From JAIBJN01 sp963830885 (lineage in GTDB: Bacteria; Actinomycetota; Thermoleophilia; Gaiellales; Gaiellaceae): a DNA stretch of 64,000 nucleotides. The stretch is taken from contig CAWHOA010000037.1 of the NCBI GenBank assembly GCA_963830885.1, forward strand, positions 101,450 to 165,449. The letters are read 5' to 3'. The notes under the pieces were generated by a model. The model was given only the letters and a program-made list of their open reading frames with translations. It had not been told where the DNA came from and searched no databases. Shown here one piece after another: positions 37,708-45,643 of this stretch; positions within the stretch are counted from its first letter, which is position 1; each line of letters starts with the position of its first letter. The position numbers were made by a program, and so were the translations under genes.

Positions 37708-37780
37708 GCCGGAGTAGCTCAGTTGGTAGAGCAACCGCCTTGTAAGCGGTAGGTCGTGGGTTCGAGTCCCTCCTCCGGCT
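37708..37780 (+). tRNA. tRNA-Thr (anticodon TGT)
   Basis: A 73-nt cloverleaf: acceptor GCCGGAG / CTCCGGC with discriminator T, D-loop AGCTCAGTTGGTAGAGC, anticodon loop CTTGTAA (TGT at 37741-37743) on an ACCGC/GCGGT stem, and T-loop GGTTCGAGTCC. CCA is not encoded. It lies 24 bp after the sigma factor stop; a TACGAT at 37691-37696 could be its -10 box. Confidence 0.97.
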
Positions 37781-37870
37781 CCTGAAGGTCTGCGTCGTCG
37801 AGTCGTTGGCTGCCAGACCCCTCAGCTAGGTCCTGTCAGTCCGCAGCGGGCGGCCTCGCGCCCGCGGCCT

Positions 37871-38446
37871 CTACGCCGCGAAAGGGACGGCCGCCTGCGC
37901 CTCCTCGCGGGCGCGCACGGCCTCGGCCAGAGCGGCGACCGTCTCGGCCAGGCCCTCGCGGACGTCCTCGTCCACCAGGCGCCCGTTCTCGTCGAAGCGC
38001 TCGGCCGCCTGCCGGCACGAGACCTCGTTGGGGAGCGTGCGCGCGCCGATGGTGGAGAGGACCTTGCGCAGCTCGGCCTGGGCCCACACCGCGCCGAAGG
38101 CGCCCGTCGAGGCGCCGACGACGGCCGCGGGCTTGTTGCGGAGCGGGTTCGTGGCCACCGGCCGGGAGACCCAGTCGAGCGCGTTCTTCAGCACGCCCGG
38201 GATGGACGCGTTGTACTCGGGCGTCGCGATGAGGACGGCGTCGGCGCCGGCGACCGCGGAGCGGAGCTCCGCGACGGCCGCCGGCGCCTCGGGCCCGTCG
38301 TCGTCCTGGTCGTAGGGCGGCACCGCCTTCAGGCCCTCCCACAGCTCGAGCTCGACGCCTTCGGGCAGGAGCTCGGCGGCCGCCCGCAGGAGGCCGGTGT
38401 TGTAGGAGTCCCGGCGGAGGCTGCCGGAGATGCCGAGGATCTTCAT
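37871..38446 (-). CDS. NADPH-dependent FMN reductase family protein
   Basis: 191 residues with the flavodoxin-like fold. ISGSLRRDSYNTGLLRAA at the N terminus binds the FMN phosphate. ATPEYNASIPGVLKNALDWVSR and VVGASTGAFGAVWAQAELRKVL are typical of this family (ArsH/ChrR/YieF-like). The start ATG 38446 is 5 bp downstream of the YceI gene stop, so the two are probably co-transcribed under the MarR gene's control region. Quinone or chromate reduction is possible; the substrate is unknown. Confidence 0.9.
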   Translation of the reverse strand: MKILGISGSLRRDSYNTGLLRAAAELLPEGVELELWEGLKAVPPYDQDDDGPEAPAAVAELRSAVAGADAVLIATPEYNASIPGVLKNALDWVSRPVATNPLRNKPAAVVGASTGAFGAVWAQAELRKVLSTIGARTLPNEVSCRQAAERFDENGRLVDEDVREGLAETVAALAEAVRAREEAQAAVPFAA

Positions 38447-38451
38447 CGGAG

Positions 38452-38994
38452 CTAGGTTGCCTGGACGAACTGGAGCTCGGCGGTGATCGTAACGTCGTTC
38501 GCGAGCGCCAGGTCGCCGGTCGGCAGCGGGTTGTTCCAGTTGAGGCCGAACTCGGTGCGGTCGACGGTGGCCGTCACCGTGATCCCCAGCCGCTGCATGC
38601 CCCACGGGTCGGCGATCGGGGGCGTGACCGTGCCGGTGACGGTCACGGGCTTCGTGACGCCCTTGATCGTGATCTCGCCGTCGGCAGTGATCTCTCCGCC
38701 GTCGAGGCTGACGTCCTCCGCCCGGAAGCGGAGCTCCGGGAACCGCTCGGCGTCGAAGAAGTCAGGGCTCAGCAGGTGGGCGGTCAGGTCCGGGTTCTGC
38801 ACGTCGACGCTGGCGACGTTCGTGGCGCCTGCGAGGGTCGCGCGCCCGTCCTCGTCCACCGTCAACGTCGCGGTCACCTCGTGGAACCGCCCCTTGAAGG
38901 TCCCGACCATGTAGGCGACCTCGAAGCCGACGATCGAGTGAACCGTGTCGAGGTTCCAGGTCCCCGTGAGGGTGGTGGTCTCCGTGGTGCTCAT
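38452..38994 (-). CDS. YceI-family lipocalin-like protein
   Basis: 180 residues, no signal peptide. GTWNLDTVHSIVGFEVAYMVGTFKGRFHEV, VDVQNPDLTAHLLSPDFFDAERFPELRFRA and RTEFGLNWNNPLPTGDLALANDVTITAELQFVQ are the YceI signature. The family binds isoprenoid-type lipids in a beta barrel. It heads a two-gene unit with the FMN reductase, divergent from a MarR regulator; in many bacteria yceI genes are MarR-controlled. Confidence 0.93.
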   Translation of the reverse strand: MSTTETTTLTGTWNLDTVHSIVGFEVAYMVGTFKGRFHEVTATLTVDEDGRATLAGATNVASVDVQNPDLTAHLLSPDFFDAERFPELRFRAEDVSLDGGEITADGEITIKGVTKPVTVTGTVTPPIADPWGMQRLGITVTATVDRTEFGLNWNNPLPTGDLALANDVTITAELQFVQAT

Positions 38995-39009
38995 CTGTCT
39001 CCCTCCATA

Positions 39010-39042
39010 TGCTTGCTTCGTGTATTATTGTGAGCGCAAGCA
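39010..39042. promoter_or_regulatory. Inverted repeat in the yceI/marR divergent spacer
   Basis: Perfect 7-bp arms TGCTTGC (39010-39016) and GCAAGCA (39036-39042) flank 19 bp that include TATTATTGTGAG. The whole 65-bp spacer is AT-rich. It is a likely MarR operator, positioned to block promoters in both directions. Confidence 0.5.
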
Positions 39043-39059
39043 ATCTAGCAGAAACTAAC

Positions 39060-39536
39060 TTGAGTCCGCAACTTTTACGAGCCGAAGCCGAGAACACAAG
39101 CCGCGAGGCCGCGGTGCGGGCGTACACACGCCTCCTGCGGACGCACGCGGCCACCGCGCGCTGCCTGAGCGCCGGGCTGCTCGAGCGCCACGGGCTGAGC
39201 CTCAACGACTACGAGGCGCTGCACGCCCTGGCGCAGACCCAGACCGGCTTCATGAAGCGCGTCGAGCTCGCCCGCAGCCTCGGGCTCACCCCGTCCGGGA
39301 TCACGCGCCTGCTCGAAGGGCTGGAGGCGGGCGGCCTCGTCGAGCGCGCGTCGTGCCCGAGCGACCTCCGCGTCACCTATGCGCGTCTGACCAGCCGCGG
39401 CGCGGGCGTCCTCGCCGAGGCTCGGCGCGACCACGAGGAGCGGATCGGCGCGCTGTTCCAGGACGCGCTGAGCGACGACGAGATCGAGGCCTTCGGCGAG
39501 CTCCTCGCCAGGTTGCCCGGCGTCGAGTTCGGTTAG
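39060..39536 (+). CDS. MarR-family transcriptional regulator
   Basis: About 158 residues from TTG 39060; the frame is open to an ATG at 39009, but that start would sit inside the operator-like repeat. The winged HTH is visible (GLSLNDYEALHALAQTQTGFMKRVELARSLGLTPSGITRLLEGLEAGGLVERASCPSDLRVTYARLTSRG). Divergent placement suggests it represses yceI and the FMN reductase. A cysteine in the wing (RASCPSD) could be a redox sensor; this is inference. Confidence 0.88.
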   Translation: MSPQLLRAEAENTSREAAVRAYTRLLRTHAATARCLSAGLLERHGLSLNDYEALHALAQTQTGFMKRVELARSLGLTPSGITRLLEGLEAGGLVERASCPSDLRVTYARLTSRGAGVLAEARRDHEERIGALFQDALSDDEIEAFGELLARLPGVEFG

Positions 39537-39599
39537 CCACACCCCGAGACGCAGGCTGGCCGACTGGCGGCCCGCCCGCAGCTTCGCGAAGCTGTCGGC

Positions 39600-40067
39600 A
39601 TGCGAACCGACTCCCTCGTCGAGGTCGCCGCGGTGTCCCGCACGGGGCGGGTCGTCACCGCCGAGCGGACCGCTGCCTCGGCCTTCATGCCGCCGCTCCA
39701 CGCTCACGCCGCCGACGAGGCGATCCACGTCGTCGAGGGGCGTCTCACCGTCTTCGCCGGTGCGGACGTCGTCACGCTCGAAGCCGGCGAGACCTTCGTC
39801 GTCGCCGAGCGCGTCGCGCACACGTTCCGAGTCGGGCCGAGCGGAGCCCGCATCGTCTTCTCGACGTTCGCCGCCTCGGCCTCCCGCTACGACGACTTCC
39901 TGCGGGCGACCGGGCCGGTCACGCTCGGTCCATCCGGATCCGCCGTGTGGGCGGGCGTCGAGGACGCGCGAGCCGTCGTCGCCGTCGCCGCGGCCGCGAA
40001 CGTGAGCGTCTACGGGCCTCCCGGGATGCTCCCGGCAGGCGCCGAAACCGCCGCCCGAGCCGCCTAG
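39600..40067 (+). CDS. Cupin-domain protein
   Basis: 155 residues. The cupin metal motif is present: PLHAHAADEAIHVVEGRLTVF (H-x-H, E) and a second half with EAGETFVVAERVAHTFRVG (H). The C-terminal third is Ala/Val-rich. Such small cupins are enzymes or sensors binding a metal; the substrate cannot be told. It lies 63 bp after the marR stop. Confidence 0.83.
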   Translation: MRTDSLVEVAAVSRTGRVVTAERTAASAFMPPLHAHAADEAIHVVEGRLTVFAGADVVTLEAGETFVVAERVAHTFRVGPSGARIVFSTFAASASRYDDFLRATGPVTLGPSGSAVWAGVEDARAVVAVAAAANVSVYGPPGMLPAGAETAARAA

Positions 40068-40111
40068 AGCGCGGAATAACACGCCGTCGCAGCCTCGTTT
40101 AAAGAGGTGTG

Positions 40112-40372
40112 ATGCGAACGATAGAAGACATCCGGAAGGAGCTCGAGCGTGCCGTCGAGCGGCGCGCCGAGCTCTGGCACGACCTGAACGAGGGCGTCGA
40201 CCCCGCCAAGTCGGCGGAAGCCGCCGAGCTCTCCGAGCAGATCGACGAGCTGTGGGCGGAGGCGCGCGCGCTGCGCGCGCACGACCTCTTCGGCCCGTCC
40301 GATGCAATCCGCGCCCGCGCGCGGGCCGAGGAGCGGCTCGAGCGCGACTCGCGACGCCTCAAGGCCGCCTGA
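40112..40372 (+). CDS. Small charged coiled-coil protein
   Basis: 86 residues, almost entirely predicted helix with heptad-like Glu/Leu/Arg spacing (IRKELERAVERRAELWHDLNEG, EAAELSEQIDELWAEARALRAHD, RARARAEERLERDSRRL). ATG 40112 follows AAAGAGG. No family recognised. A strong terminator lies just downstream, shared with the convergent zinc-ribbon gene. Confidence 0.6.
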   Translation: MRTIEDIRKELERAVERRAELWHDLNEGVDPAKSAEAAELSEQIDELWAEARALRAHDLFGPSDAIRARARAEERLERDSRRLKAA

Positions 40373-40385
40373 CGGCGGCAGCACC

Positions 40386-40415
40386 CGAGAAGGCGGCTTC
40401 TACGCCGCCTTCTCG
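40386..40415. terminator. Bidirectional terminator
   Basis: A 12-bp stem CGAGAAGGCGGC / GCCGCCTTCTCG with a TTCTAC loop, between the convergent genes ending at 40372 and 40400. The right arm lies inside the last codons of the minus-strand gene. Confidence 0.75.
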
Positions 40416-40648
40416 TCTGCAGGGGCGATGCGGTCGGCCGCCAGCGGCATGAGATAGCCGCAGCGGGTGCAGACGACGACGATCACCGAGATGGAGTCCT
40501 TGGTGCCGTTGCTCGAGGCGAGCTCGCATTCCTGCTGGCCGACGCCGAGCTGGTCGACGGCCTTGCAGAGCGGGCAGGAGACCGCATAGCGGGCAAGGTG
40601 CTCCTCGACGGAGGGGACGTCGACGCCGGCGGCCGCAGACTTCGCCAT
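40400..40648 (-). CDS. Small zinc-ribbon protein
   Basis: 82 residues from ATG 40648 (MAKSAAAGVDVPSVEEHLARYA). Two CxxC knuckles, CPLC and CTRC followed by GYL, about 35 residues apart, form a C4 zinc ribbon. The insert contains a lone Cys (QQECELASSN). The role is unknown; zinc ribbons of this size often bind nucleic acid or a protein partner. Confidence 0.68.
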   Translation of the reverse strand: MAKSAAAGVDVPSVEEHLARYAVSCPLCKAVDQLGVGQQECELASSNGTKDSISVIVVVCTRCGYLMPLAADRIAPADEKAA

Positions 40649-40717
40649 GCTTCGACGGTAGCGGCGGCCGGTCGCCCGGTCATTCCCCCGTTCGGGGAAC
40701 CACGACAAGAGTCAACG

Positions 40718-41731
40718 ATGCGGATCCTCCTCGTCTCCCAGATGTACCCGACCCCGGCGGCGCCGGAGTTCGGCGTCTTCGTCGCCGACCTCGCACATGA
40801 GCTCGAGCGGCGGGGCCACGAGCTCGCCTACGCAGTCCCTCGGGGGCGCTCCCGGACGAAGCACGTGCGTCTGCCGACCGAGGCGGTGCGGCTCGCGCGG
40901 AGCTTCCGCCCCGACGTCGTGTACGCGCACTTCCTCTTCCCCGCCGGCGGCGCGGCGGCCCTGGCCGCGCGGACGGCGGGTGCCGGGCTCGTCGTCACCG
41001 CGCACGGCCGGGACGTCCGAAACATCGGCGCCTTCCCCGGCTTCGGCAGCGCGACGAGGCTTGCCGTGCGCTCCGCGCGCGTGATCGCGGTGTCCGACTT
41101 CCTGCGGCAGGAGCTCGTCGCGCACCTGCCGGAGCTCGAGGGGCGCATCGAGGTGGTCGACTGCGGCGTCGACCTGGAGCGCTTCCGCGGCCGGGACGCC
41201 GCCGAGGCCCGCGCCCACGTCGGCTGGGAGGGCGAGCCGCCGTTCTTCCTCCTGGTCGGAGCGCTCGACGAGCGCAAGAACCCCGTGCGGCTCGCCGAGG
41301 CCTTCGCCGAGCAGGGGCGTGGCAGCCTTGCAGTGGTCGGCGACGGCCCGCTTCGCGCGGAGCTCGAGGGCCGGCCCGGCGTCCGGCTCGTCGGACGGGT
41401 CCCGCATGCGGAGGTCGCGAGCTGGATCGCGGCCGCGGACGTCGTGTGCCAGCCGAGCCTCGTCGAGCCGTTCGGTCAGGCAATCCTGGAGGCCCTGGCG
41501 AGCGAGCGGTCGGTCGTCGCCACCCGCGTCGGCGGCCCGCCGGAGTTCGTCCCGTCCGAGGCAGGCGTGCTCGTCGACCCGACGAGCGTGGAGGCGATCG
41601 CCGAGGGCCTGCAGGCCGCGGCAGCGCTCCCGAGCCCGAACCCTGCGGCCCGGGAGGCCGCGCTGCCGCACGACGTCAAACTCCAGGCCGAGCGCGTGGA
41701 GCGGATCCTCGCTGCGGCGGCGGCACAATGA
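40718..41731 (+). CDS. GT4-family glycosyltransferase
   Basis: 337 residues, GT-B fold. The N-terminal Rossmann half starts MRILLVSQMYPTPAAPEFGVFVADLA and includes TAHGRDVRNIG. The C-terminal half has LLVGALDERKNPVRLAEAF, VVGDGPLRAEL and the nucleotide-sugar site CQPSLVEPFGQAILEALASERSVVAT (E-x7-E). Retaining glycosyl transfer to a lipid or surface polymer is the family role; donor and acceptor are unknown. The stop overlaps the CDF start (ATGA). Confidence 0.87.
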   Translation: MRILLVSQMYPTPAAPEFGVFVADLAHELERRGHELAYAVPRGRSRTKHVRLPTEAVRLARSFRPDVVYAHFLFPAGGAAALAARTAGAGLVVTAHGRDVRNIGAFPGFGSATRLAVRSARVIAVSDFLRQELVAHLPELEGRIEVVDCGVDLERFRGRDAAEARAHVGWEGEPPFFLLVGALDERKNPVRLAEAFAEQGRGSLAVVGDGPLRAELEGRPGVRLVGRVPHAEVASWIAAADVVCQPSLVEPFGQAILEALASERSVVATRVGGPPEFVPSEAGVLVDPTSVEAIAEGLQAAAALPSPNPAAREAALPHDVKLQAERVERILAAAAAQ

Positions 41732-42243
41732 GCGGGATGCACGACCACCACCACCACGGCTCGGTGCGGGTGACCGGCGCGGCCGACCGGAGGCTGCTCG
41801 CCGTCTCGCTCGGGCTCCTCCTCGCCTTCATGGTCGCGGAGGTCGTCTTCGGGATCCTCGCGAGCTCGCTGGCGCTCCTGGCGGATGCCGGCCACATGCT
41901 CACGGACGCGGCGGCCCTCGCCTTGGCGCTCCTCGCGGCCTCGCTCGCGGCGCGCCCCGCCGCCGGCCGCTGGACCTTCGGCTTCGGGCGGGTGGAGATC
42001 CTCGCCGCGCAGGCGAACGGGATCACGCTTCTCCTCTTCGGGCTCTGGATCGTCTACGAGGCGGTCAAGCGGCTCATCGACCCGCCCGCGGTCGACGCCG
42101 CCGTCGTGGGGATCGTCGCGCTCGCGGGAATCGTCGTGAACCTGATCGTGGTCGCGCTGCTCTCCCGCGCGCGACGGCAGAGCCTCAACGTCCGCGGCGC
42201 GTACCTGCACATCGCCACCGACCTGGCGGCCTTCGTCGGCACG
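41728..42243 (+). pseudogene. CDF cation-efflux transporter, truncated at the contig junction
   Basis: It begins with a His-rich tip MSGMHDHHHHGS. Four to five membrane helices follow, with the metal-site motif DAGHMLTDA in helix 2 and HIATD in helix 5, which bind Zn/Cd/Co in CDF (CzcD/ZnT) proteins. The protein stops resembling the family right after HIATDLAAFVGT, where the next residues should continue helix 5. The last helix and the cytoplasmic dimer domain are absent. The loss coincides with a change in codon use and gene neighbourhood, so it is a join, not a natural end. Confidence 0.88.
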
Positions 42244-42250
42244 GGCGACT
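42236..42250. other. Probable chimeric junction between two genomes
   Basis: Left of this point genes are in the high-GC, possibly Thermoleophilia-like style; right of it they are mycobacterial. The break lies within the CDF gene between codons for AAFVGT and GDSNGF. No repeat or transposon is visible at the join. Confidence 0.75.
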
Positions 42251-42498
42251 CCAACGGCTTCGGCGTTACCAACCACATGAAGAACGGCCCGGCAGGAAAC
42301 GACGGACCCACCTTCAACGAAATCTCAGGCGGGACTCACGGCATCGGACATCTCCGCTCGGAGCAGACCGGTGCCCAGGTCAGCGCCAACACCGGGATCA
42401 GGGGTCGTCTGGCGAATGTCAACAACATCGTCAGTGGTCAGGGCAGCCCCACCGACGTGGCCGACTGGGGTCCGATCAACGACAACGGCGGCAAGTAA
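42244..42498 (+). pseudogene. 3' fragment of an unidentified Asn/Gly-rich protein
   Basis: About 84 codons in frame with the CDF remnant, ending in NNGG-type sequence and TAA. It is rich in Asn, Gly, Thr and Ser (FGVTNHMKNGPAGNDGP, VSANTGIRGRLANVNNI), soluble in character and with less GC-biased third positions than the DNA to the left. A terminator follows directly. It looks like the C terminus of a secreted or phage-like protein whose start was lost at the junction. No family recognised. Confidence 0.55.
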
Positions 42499-42513
42499 CA
42501 CCAGCAGTAATCG

Positions 42514-42545
42514 GAACGGGGAGTCTCTTCGGAGGCTCCCCGTTC
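42514..42545 (+). terminator. Terminator after the Asn/Gly-rich fragment
   Basis: Stem GAACGGGGAG / CTCCCCGTTC (10 bp), with the inner TCTCTTCGGAGG partly pairing around a TTCG loop. It begins 15 bp after the TAA. From 42546 to 42807 I see no gene with a valid start; a short hydrophobic frame ends at 42638. Confidence 0.75.
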
Positions 42546-42807
42546 TGCCGGACACCCGTTAATCGCAAGAACAAAGTACTTGGTGCGCTCATCGTCACCG
42601 GTGTTATCGCGGTGGCCGCTAGCCGGTCGCTGGCATGACACCGGTGTTCGAAGGCAAAGCCCGGCTACGCAGCCCATCTCGACCGGTCGCGGCGCTGAAG
42701 CGTCCGGTTTGAGGGAGAAAAAGCCCCCTCCTCGCGGTCAGCCTCGGCCACCTGGCGCGAGTGGGCTGACGAACGACACCCACCAACCAATAAGGACAAC
42801 CATCCCA

Positions 42808-43125
42808 ATGAAACATCTGATTGTCGGCGGGATCTCCGCCGCAGGGCTCGCCACCGCCCTCGCTATCCCGGCTGCGGCGGAGTCGTCCTGGACGATGCCC
42901 AACCTGATCGTTTCTGACCTGCAAGGCGCTCAGGACGCCATCCAGTCGGTATCCGGCGGTCAGGTGTGGCTGAGCACCTCCACCGACCTCTCCGGTCAGG
43001 GCCGGGCGCAGATCGTGGACCGCAACTGGACCGTCTGCAGCTCGACGCCCGCGCCGGGAGCGTCCTTCACGGCCACCACGGCAATCGACTTCGGGGTCGT
43101 CCGTGACACGGAAGTATGCCCGTGA
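42808..43125 (+). CDS. Small secreted PASTA-like protein
   Basis: 105 residues: signal peptide (1-23, ending AAA) and one ~80-residue domain MPNLIVSDLQGAQDAIQSVSG...STDLSGQGRAQIVDRNWTVCSSTPAPGASFT. The pattern resembles a single PASTA module (P-x-L-G...A, W-V, TPAPG), which binds peptidoglycan or beta-lactam-like ligands in kinases and PBPs. Mycobacteria have many such small secreted proteins. The last 10 bp overlap the next gene. Confidence 0.7.
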   Translation: MKHLIVGGISAAGLATALAIPAAAESSWTMPNLIVSDLQGAQDAIQSVSGGQVWLSTSTDLSGQGRAQIVDRNWTVCSSTPAPGASFTATTAIDFGVVRDTEVCP

Positions 43126-43733
43126 CCGGCCCGAAGGGATGGTTCCCGGATCCGAACGGTCGGCCGGGTCAGCGCTACTTCGATGGCCAGCGGTGGACCG
43201 ACCACTTCGCACCTGCTCCTCTTCCGATGTCGGTCGTGGTCAACAACAACATCGCCACCCCGGCCCCCTCGGTCGCGGTCGCGGTGTCCGGCGGAGGAAC
43301 CAATCACGCGTTGCACCTCGTCCTGACGGTGCTGTCCTGCGGGATGTGGCTGCCGATCTGGATCCTGATCGCCATCTTCGAGAGCGTCGGCAGGCCATCG
43401 GCGTCCGTCGCCGTCGGCGGTCCCGGAGGCACCAGCGTCAGCACCCGGCGACCCGGCACGCTGATCGTCGGCGGTGTCTTCATAGCCCTGGTGATCCTCG
43501 GCCAGGCGGCCGCACATCCCTGGCTGTTCGTCCCGATATTCCTGCTGGCGGGTGCTGGCGGAGCGTTCTTCTGGAAGCAGAAGGTCGCCAAGGACGCCCA
43601 GAAGCTAGAGGTACTGGAAAACTATCGCCGCGACGTCGTCGCTCACCGGGCTGACACGGAAAACAAGTTCGCCCAGGAAGACGACCCGCGTGGCACCTAC
43701 GGTGACTTCCCACCACCGGAGGATCTGAAGTGA
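43116..43733 (+). CDS. DUF2510-containing membrane protein
   Basis: 205 residues. The N terminus GWFPDPNGRPGQRYFDGQRWTDH is the DUF2510 motif, common in actinobacterial membrane proteins. Two hydrophobic segments follow (about 70-90 ALHLVLTVLSCGMWLPIWILI and 115-150), then a charged helical tail (KQKVAKDAQKLEVLENYRRDVVAHRADTE). The function is unknown. It is translationally linked to the preceding secreted protein and to the tiny gene that follows. Confidence 0.8.
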   Translation: MPVTGPKGWFPDPNGRPGQRYFDGQRWTDHFAPAPLPMSVVVNNNIATPAPSVAVAVSGGGTNHALHLVLTVLSCGMWLPIWILIAIFESVGRPSASVAVGGPGGTSVSTRRPGTLIVGGVFIALVILGQAAAHPWLFVPIFLLAGAGGAFFWKQKVAKDAQKLEVLENYRRDVVAHRADTENKFAQEDDPRGTYGDFPPPEDLK

Positions 43734-43828
43734 AGTGGGTCGTCGGTGTAATTGCCGCTCTCACAATGGGTTTGGTCGGAGCGCCTGTAGCCGCAGGCGA
43801 CCACTGCGCCGCGAGCGCGGCAGGCTAA
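43730..43828 (+). CDS. Very small secreted peptide
   Basis: 32 codons. GTG 43730 overlaps the DUF2510 stop (GTGA). The product VKWVVGVIAALTMGLVGAPVAAGDHCAASAAG is a signal peptide with a short tail containing one cysteine. The overlap and clean signal sequence support translation, but it may be the 5' remnant of a longer gene. No function assigned. Confidence 0.4.
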   Translation: MKWVVGVIAALTMGLVGAPVAAGDHCAASAAG

Positions 43829-43849
43829 AGCCATATTAGACAAACACCC

Positions 43850-43878
43850 TTATATTGAAAACATATCTGATCTAGTAT
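43850..43878 (+). promoter_or_regulatory. Promoter of the TetR gene
   Basis: TTATAT (43850-43855), a 17-bp spacer and TAGTAT (43873-43878), only 6 bp before the ATG, so the mRNA would be nearly leaderless. A CATA...TATG dyad overlaps the -10 box (43862-43879) and may be the repressor's own operator. Confidence 0.45.
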
Positions 43879-43884
43879 GGGCGC

Positions 43885-44514
43885 ATGGTGACGAGTCGCG
43901 GGACAGGTCGCCGCACCTACACCTCGCCCCGGCGTGAGCAGCAGGCGGCGGAGACTCGTGCCGCGGTGCTGGCCGCCGCTGGCGTGTTGTTCGCGGAGAA
44001 GGGGTGGGCGGCGACCGGAGTGCGCGACGTGGCCGCGGCCGCGGGAGTGTCGGTGGAGACGGTGTACTCGAACTTCGGGTCCAAAGCGGACCTGTTGATG
44101 GCCGCGCTGGATGTTGCGGTCGTCGGTGACGCACAGCCGGTGGCGCTGGCTGTCCGGGCTGAGTTCGCCACCCTCAGTGTGGGCTCGCTGGCAGAACGCG
44201 CGGCGGCTGCGGCAAGGCTGGTGACGGGGACGCACGCGCGTACGGCGGGAATTTATCTGGCGCTGCGCGAGGCGGCGGCGGCCGATCCGGGTCTTTCCGA
44301 ACGGATGCGGGAGGGTGAGGAGCGGCGCCGCGTCAGCGTGGAGCAGGGAATGAGCCTGGTCGCCGGGCGGTCGGTGATTCCCAGAGAGCGTGACGGTCTG
44401 TGGGCGATAGTCGGGGTCGAGACGTACCGGCTGTTGACCGAGCTTTCGGGGTGGACCAGTGAGGAGTACGAGACGTGGCTCGCGGAGGTGTTAGTGCGCC
44501 TGCTGGGCACGTAG
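43885..44514 (+). CDS. TetR-family transcriptional regulator
   Basis: 209 residues. The N-terminal HTH (ETRAAVLAAAGVLFAEKGWAATGVRDVAAAAGVSVETVYSNFGSKADLLMAALD) is a textbook TetR domain. The C-terminal ligand domain is all-helical. It precedes SRPBCC and VOC genes on the same strand, which may be its targets. Confidence 0.92.
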   Translation: MVTSRGTGRRTYTSPRREQQAAETRAAVLAAAGVLFAEKGWAATGVRDVAAAAGVSVETVYSNFGSKADLLMAALDVAVVGDAQPVALAVRAEFATLSVGSLAERAAAAARLVTGTHARTAGIYLALREAAAADPGLSERMREGEERRRVSVEQGMSLVAGRSVIPRERDGLWAIVGVETYRLLTELSGWTSEEYETWLAEVLVRLLGT

Positions 44515-44563
44515 TGGGTTCCCCAGCTGTTATGCCGACAACCGTTTGAAGGGGATGATCGTG

Positions 44564-45082
44564 ATGGATAACAAGCCTCAACGGGAACGAACGAAGGTCG
44601 TCGCCAAGACGGGGTGCGCCGAGATCACGTCGGACGCACCGCCCGAGGGTGTCTGGCGCGTCGCGGCCGCGTGACCCGCACCGGGGATGGAGCCATGAGT
44701 GCCGCCGCGTCCGGTGGCTCGGCGCGGCGACCGGGGCAGTACCCGGCGCCAGGTTCCGGGGCAGCAACCGTTCGGGCTTTCTGCGCTGGCGGCGGGTATG
44801 TGAGGTCGTTTCGTCAACCCGCCGCGGGAACTGGCCTGGCGCACGCTGGCCACGCCGCTCTACCCCGACAGCACCGAGTGGCGGATCCTTCTGCAACCCA
44901 TGGGAACCGGCACCCGGATCGTGGAGAGTTACCAGGTTGTCCAGCTGCCCCCATCGTGGCTCGACCAGTTCATGGCCTTGGTCAACCCGTCCCACATCGA
45001 TCGCAACGCGGCCTTGGAAGGCGACTTGCGCCGTCTCGCCGCGCTGGCCACCACCGAGAGAAACGGGAGTCCCATGCCATGA
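44564..45082 (+). pseudogene. SRPBCC (polyketide cyclase/START-like) protein, frameshifted
   Basis: Pieces in three frames join into one protein: MDNKPQRERTKVVAKTGCAEITSDAPPEGVWRV, then WSHECRRVRWLGAATGAVPGARFRGSNRSGFLRWRRVCEVV, then PPRELAWRTLATPLYPDSTEWRILLQPMGTGTRIVESYQVVQLP. This is the SRPBCC fold (about 170 residues), a lipid- or aromatic-binding cavity. Shifts lie near 44,670, 44,690 and 44,815. The ATG at 44564 has GAAGGGGATG upstream. The stop overlaps the VOC start (ATGA). Confidence 0.68.
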
Positions 45083-45643
45083 GTGCCGACAAGAAGTTAG
45101 CCCCATGTCGTTCTCCAAACCGGCCAGCTGCCCGTGCTGAGGGACTGGTACCTGAAAGTGCTTGGCGCCCATGTGGTCTACGAAAACGAGTTCCTGTCTT
45201 TTCTGACCTTCGACGAAGAGCACCACCGCGTTGGTATCGCCCAGTTGCCATTCCCTGTCGAGCGCACCCCAATGACGGTGGGACTGGCGCATACGGCCTA
45301 CACCTTCGGCAGTCTTCGGGATCTGCTCGCCAAGTACGACGAGTTGAAGGGAGCCGGCATCCAACCGCATGTGCCGGTGCAGCACGGCCCCACCACCTCG
45401 ATCTATTATCGCGACCCCGACGGCAACACGGTGGAACTACGGATCGACAACTTCGCCACACCGGACGAGGCTACGGAATACCTGCGAGGGGACGAATTCC
45501 GCACCGACCCGGCCGGGCCTGCGTTCGACCCCGAAGCCATGCTGGCCGCGTTGCGATCCGGAACCCCGGAGTCAGAGTTGATTACCAGAGCGTGGGCGAG
45601 GACATGTCCCCAGCGGAATGTCCTCGAGCTGATGCTGACCTGA
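45079..45643 (+). CDS. VOC-family (glyoxalase/extradiol dioxygenase-like) protein, one frameshift
   Basis: From ATG 45079: MSADKKLA, then after removing one C from GCCCC near 45,102 HVVLQTGQLPVLRDWYLKVLGAHVVYENEFLSFLTFDEEHHRVGIAQLP and on to 45643. Metal-site residues of the VOC fold (H in HVVLQT, H in GLAHTAYTF, E in DGNTVELRID) are present. About 187 residues. The substrate is unknown; similar proteins are annotated as biphenyl-diol dioxygenase-like. Confidence 0.78.

Noticed and set aside
42546..42638. Short hydrophobic frame ending ALIVTGVIAVAASRSLA
   Set aside because: There is no start codon or ribosome site after the upstream terminator; it could be a broken small membrane protein but cannot be supported.
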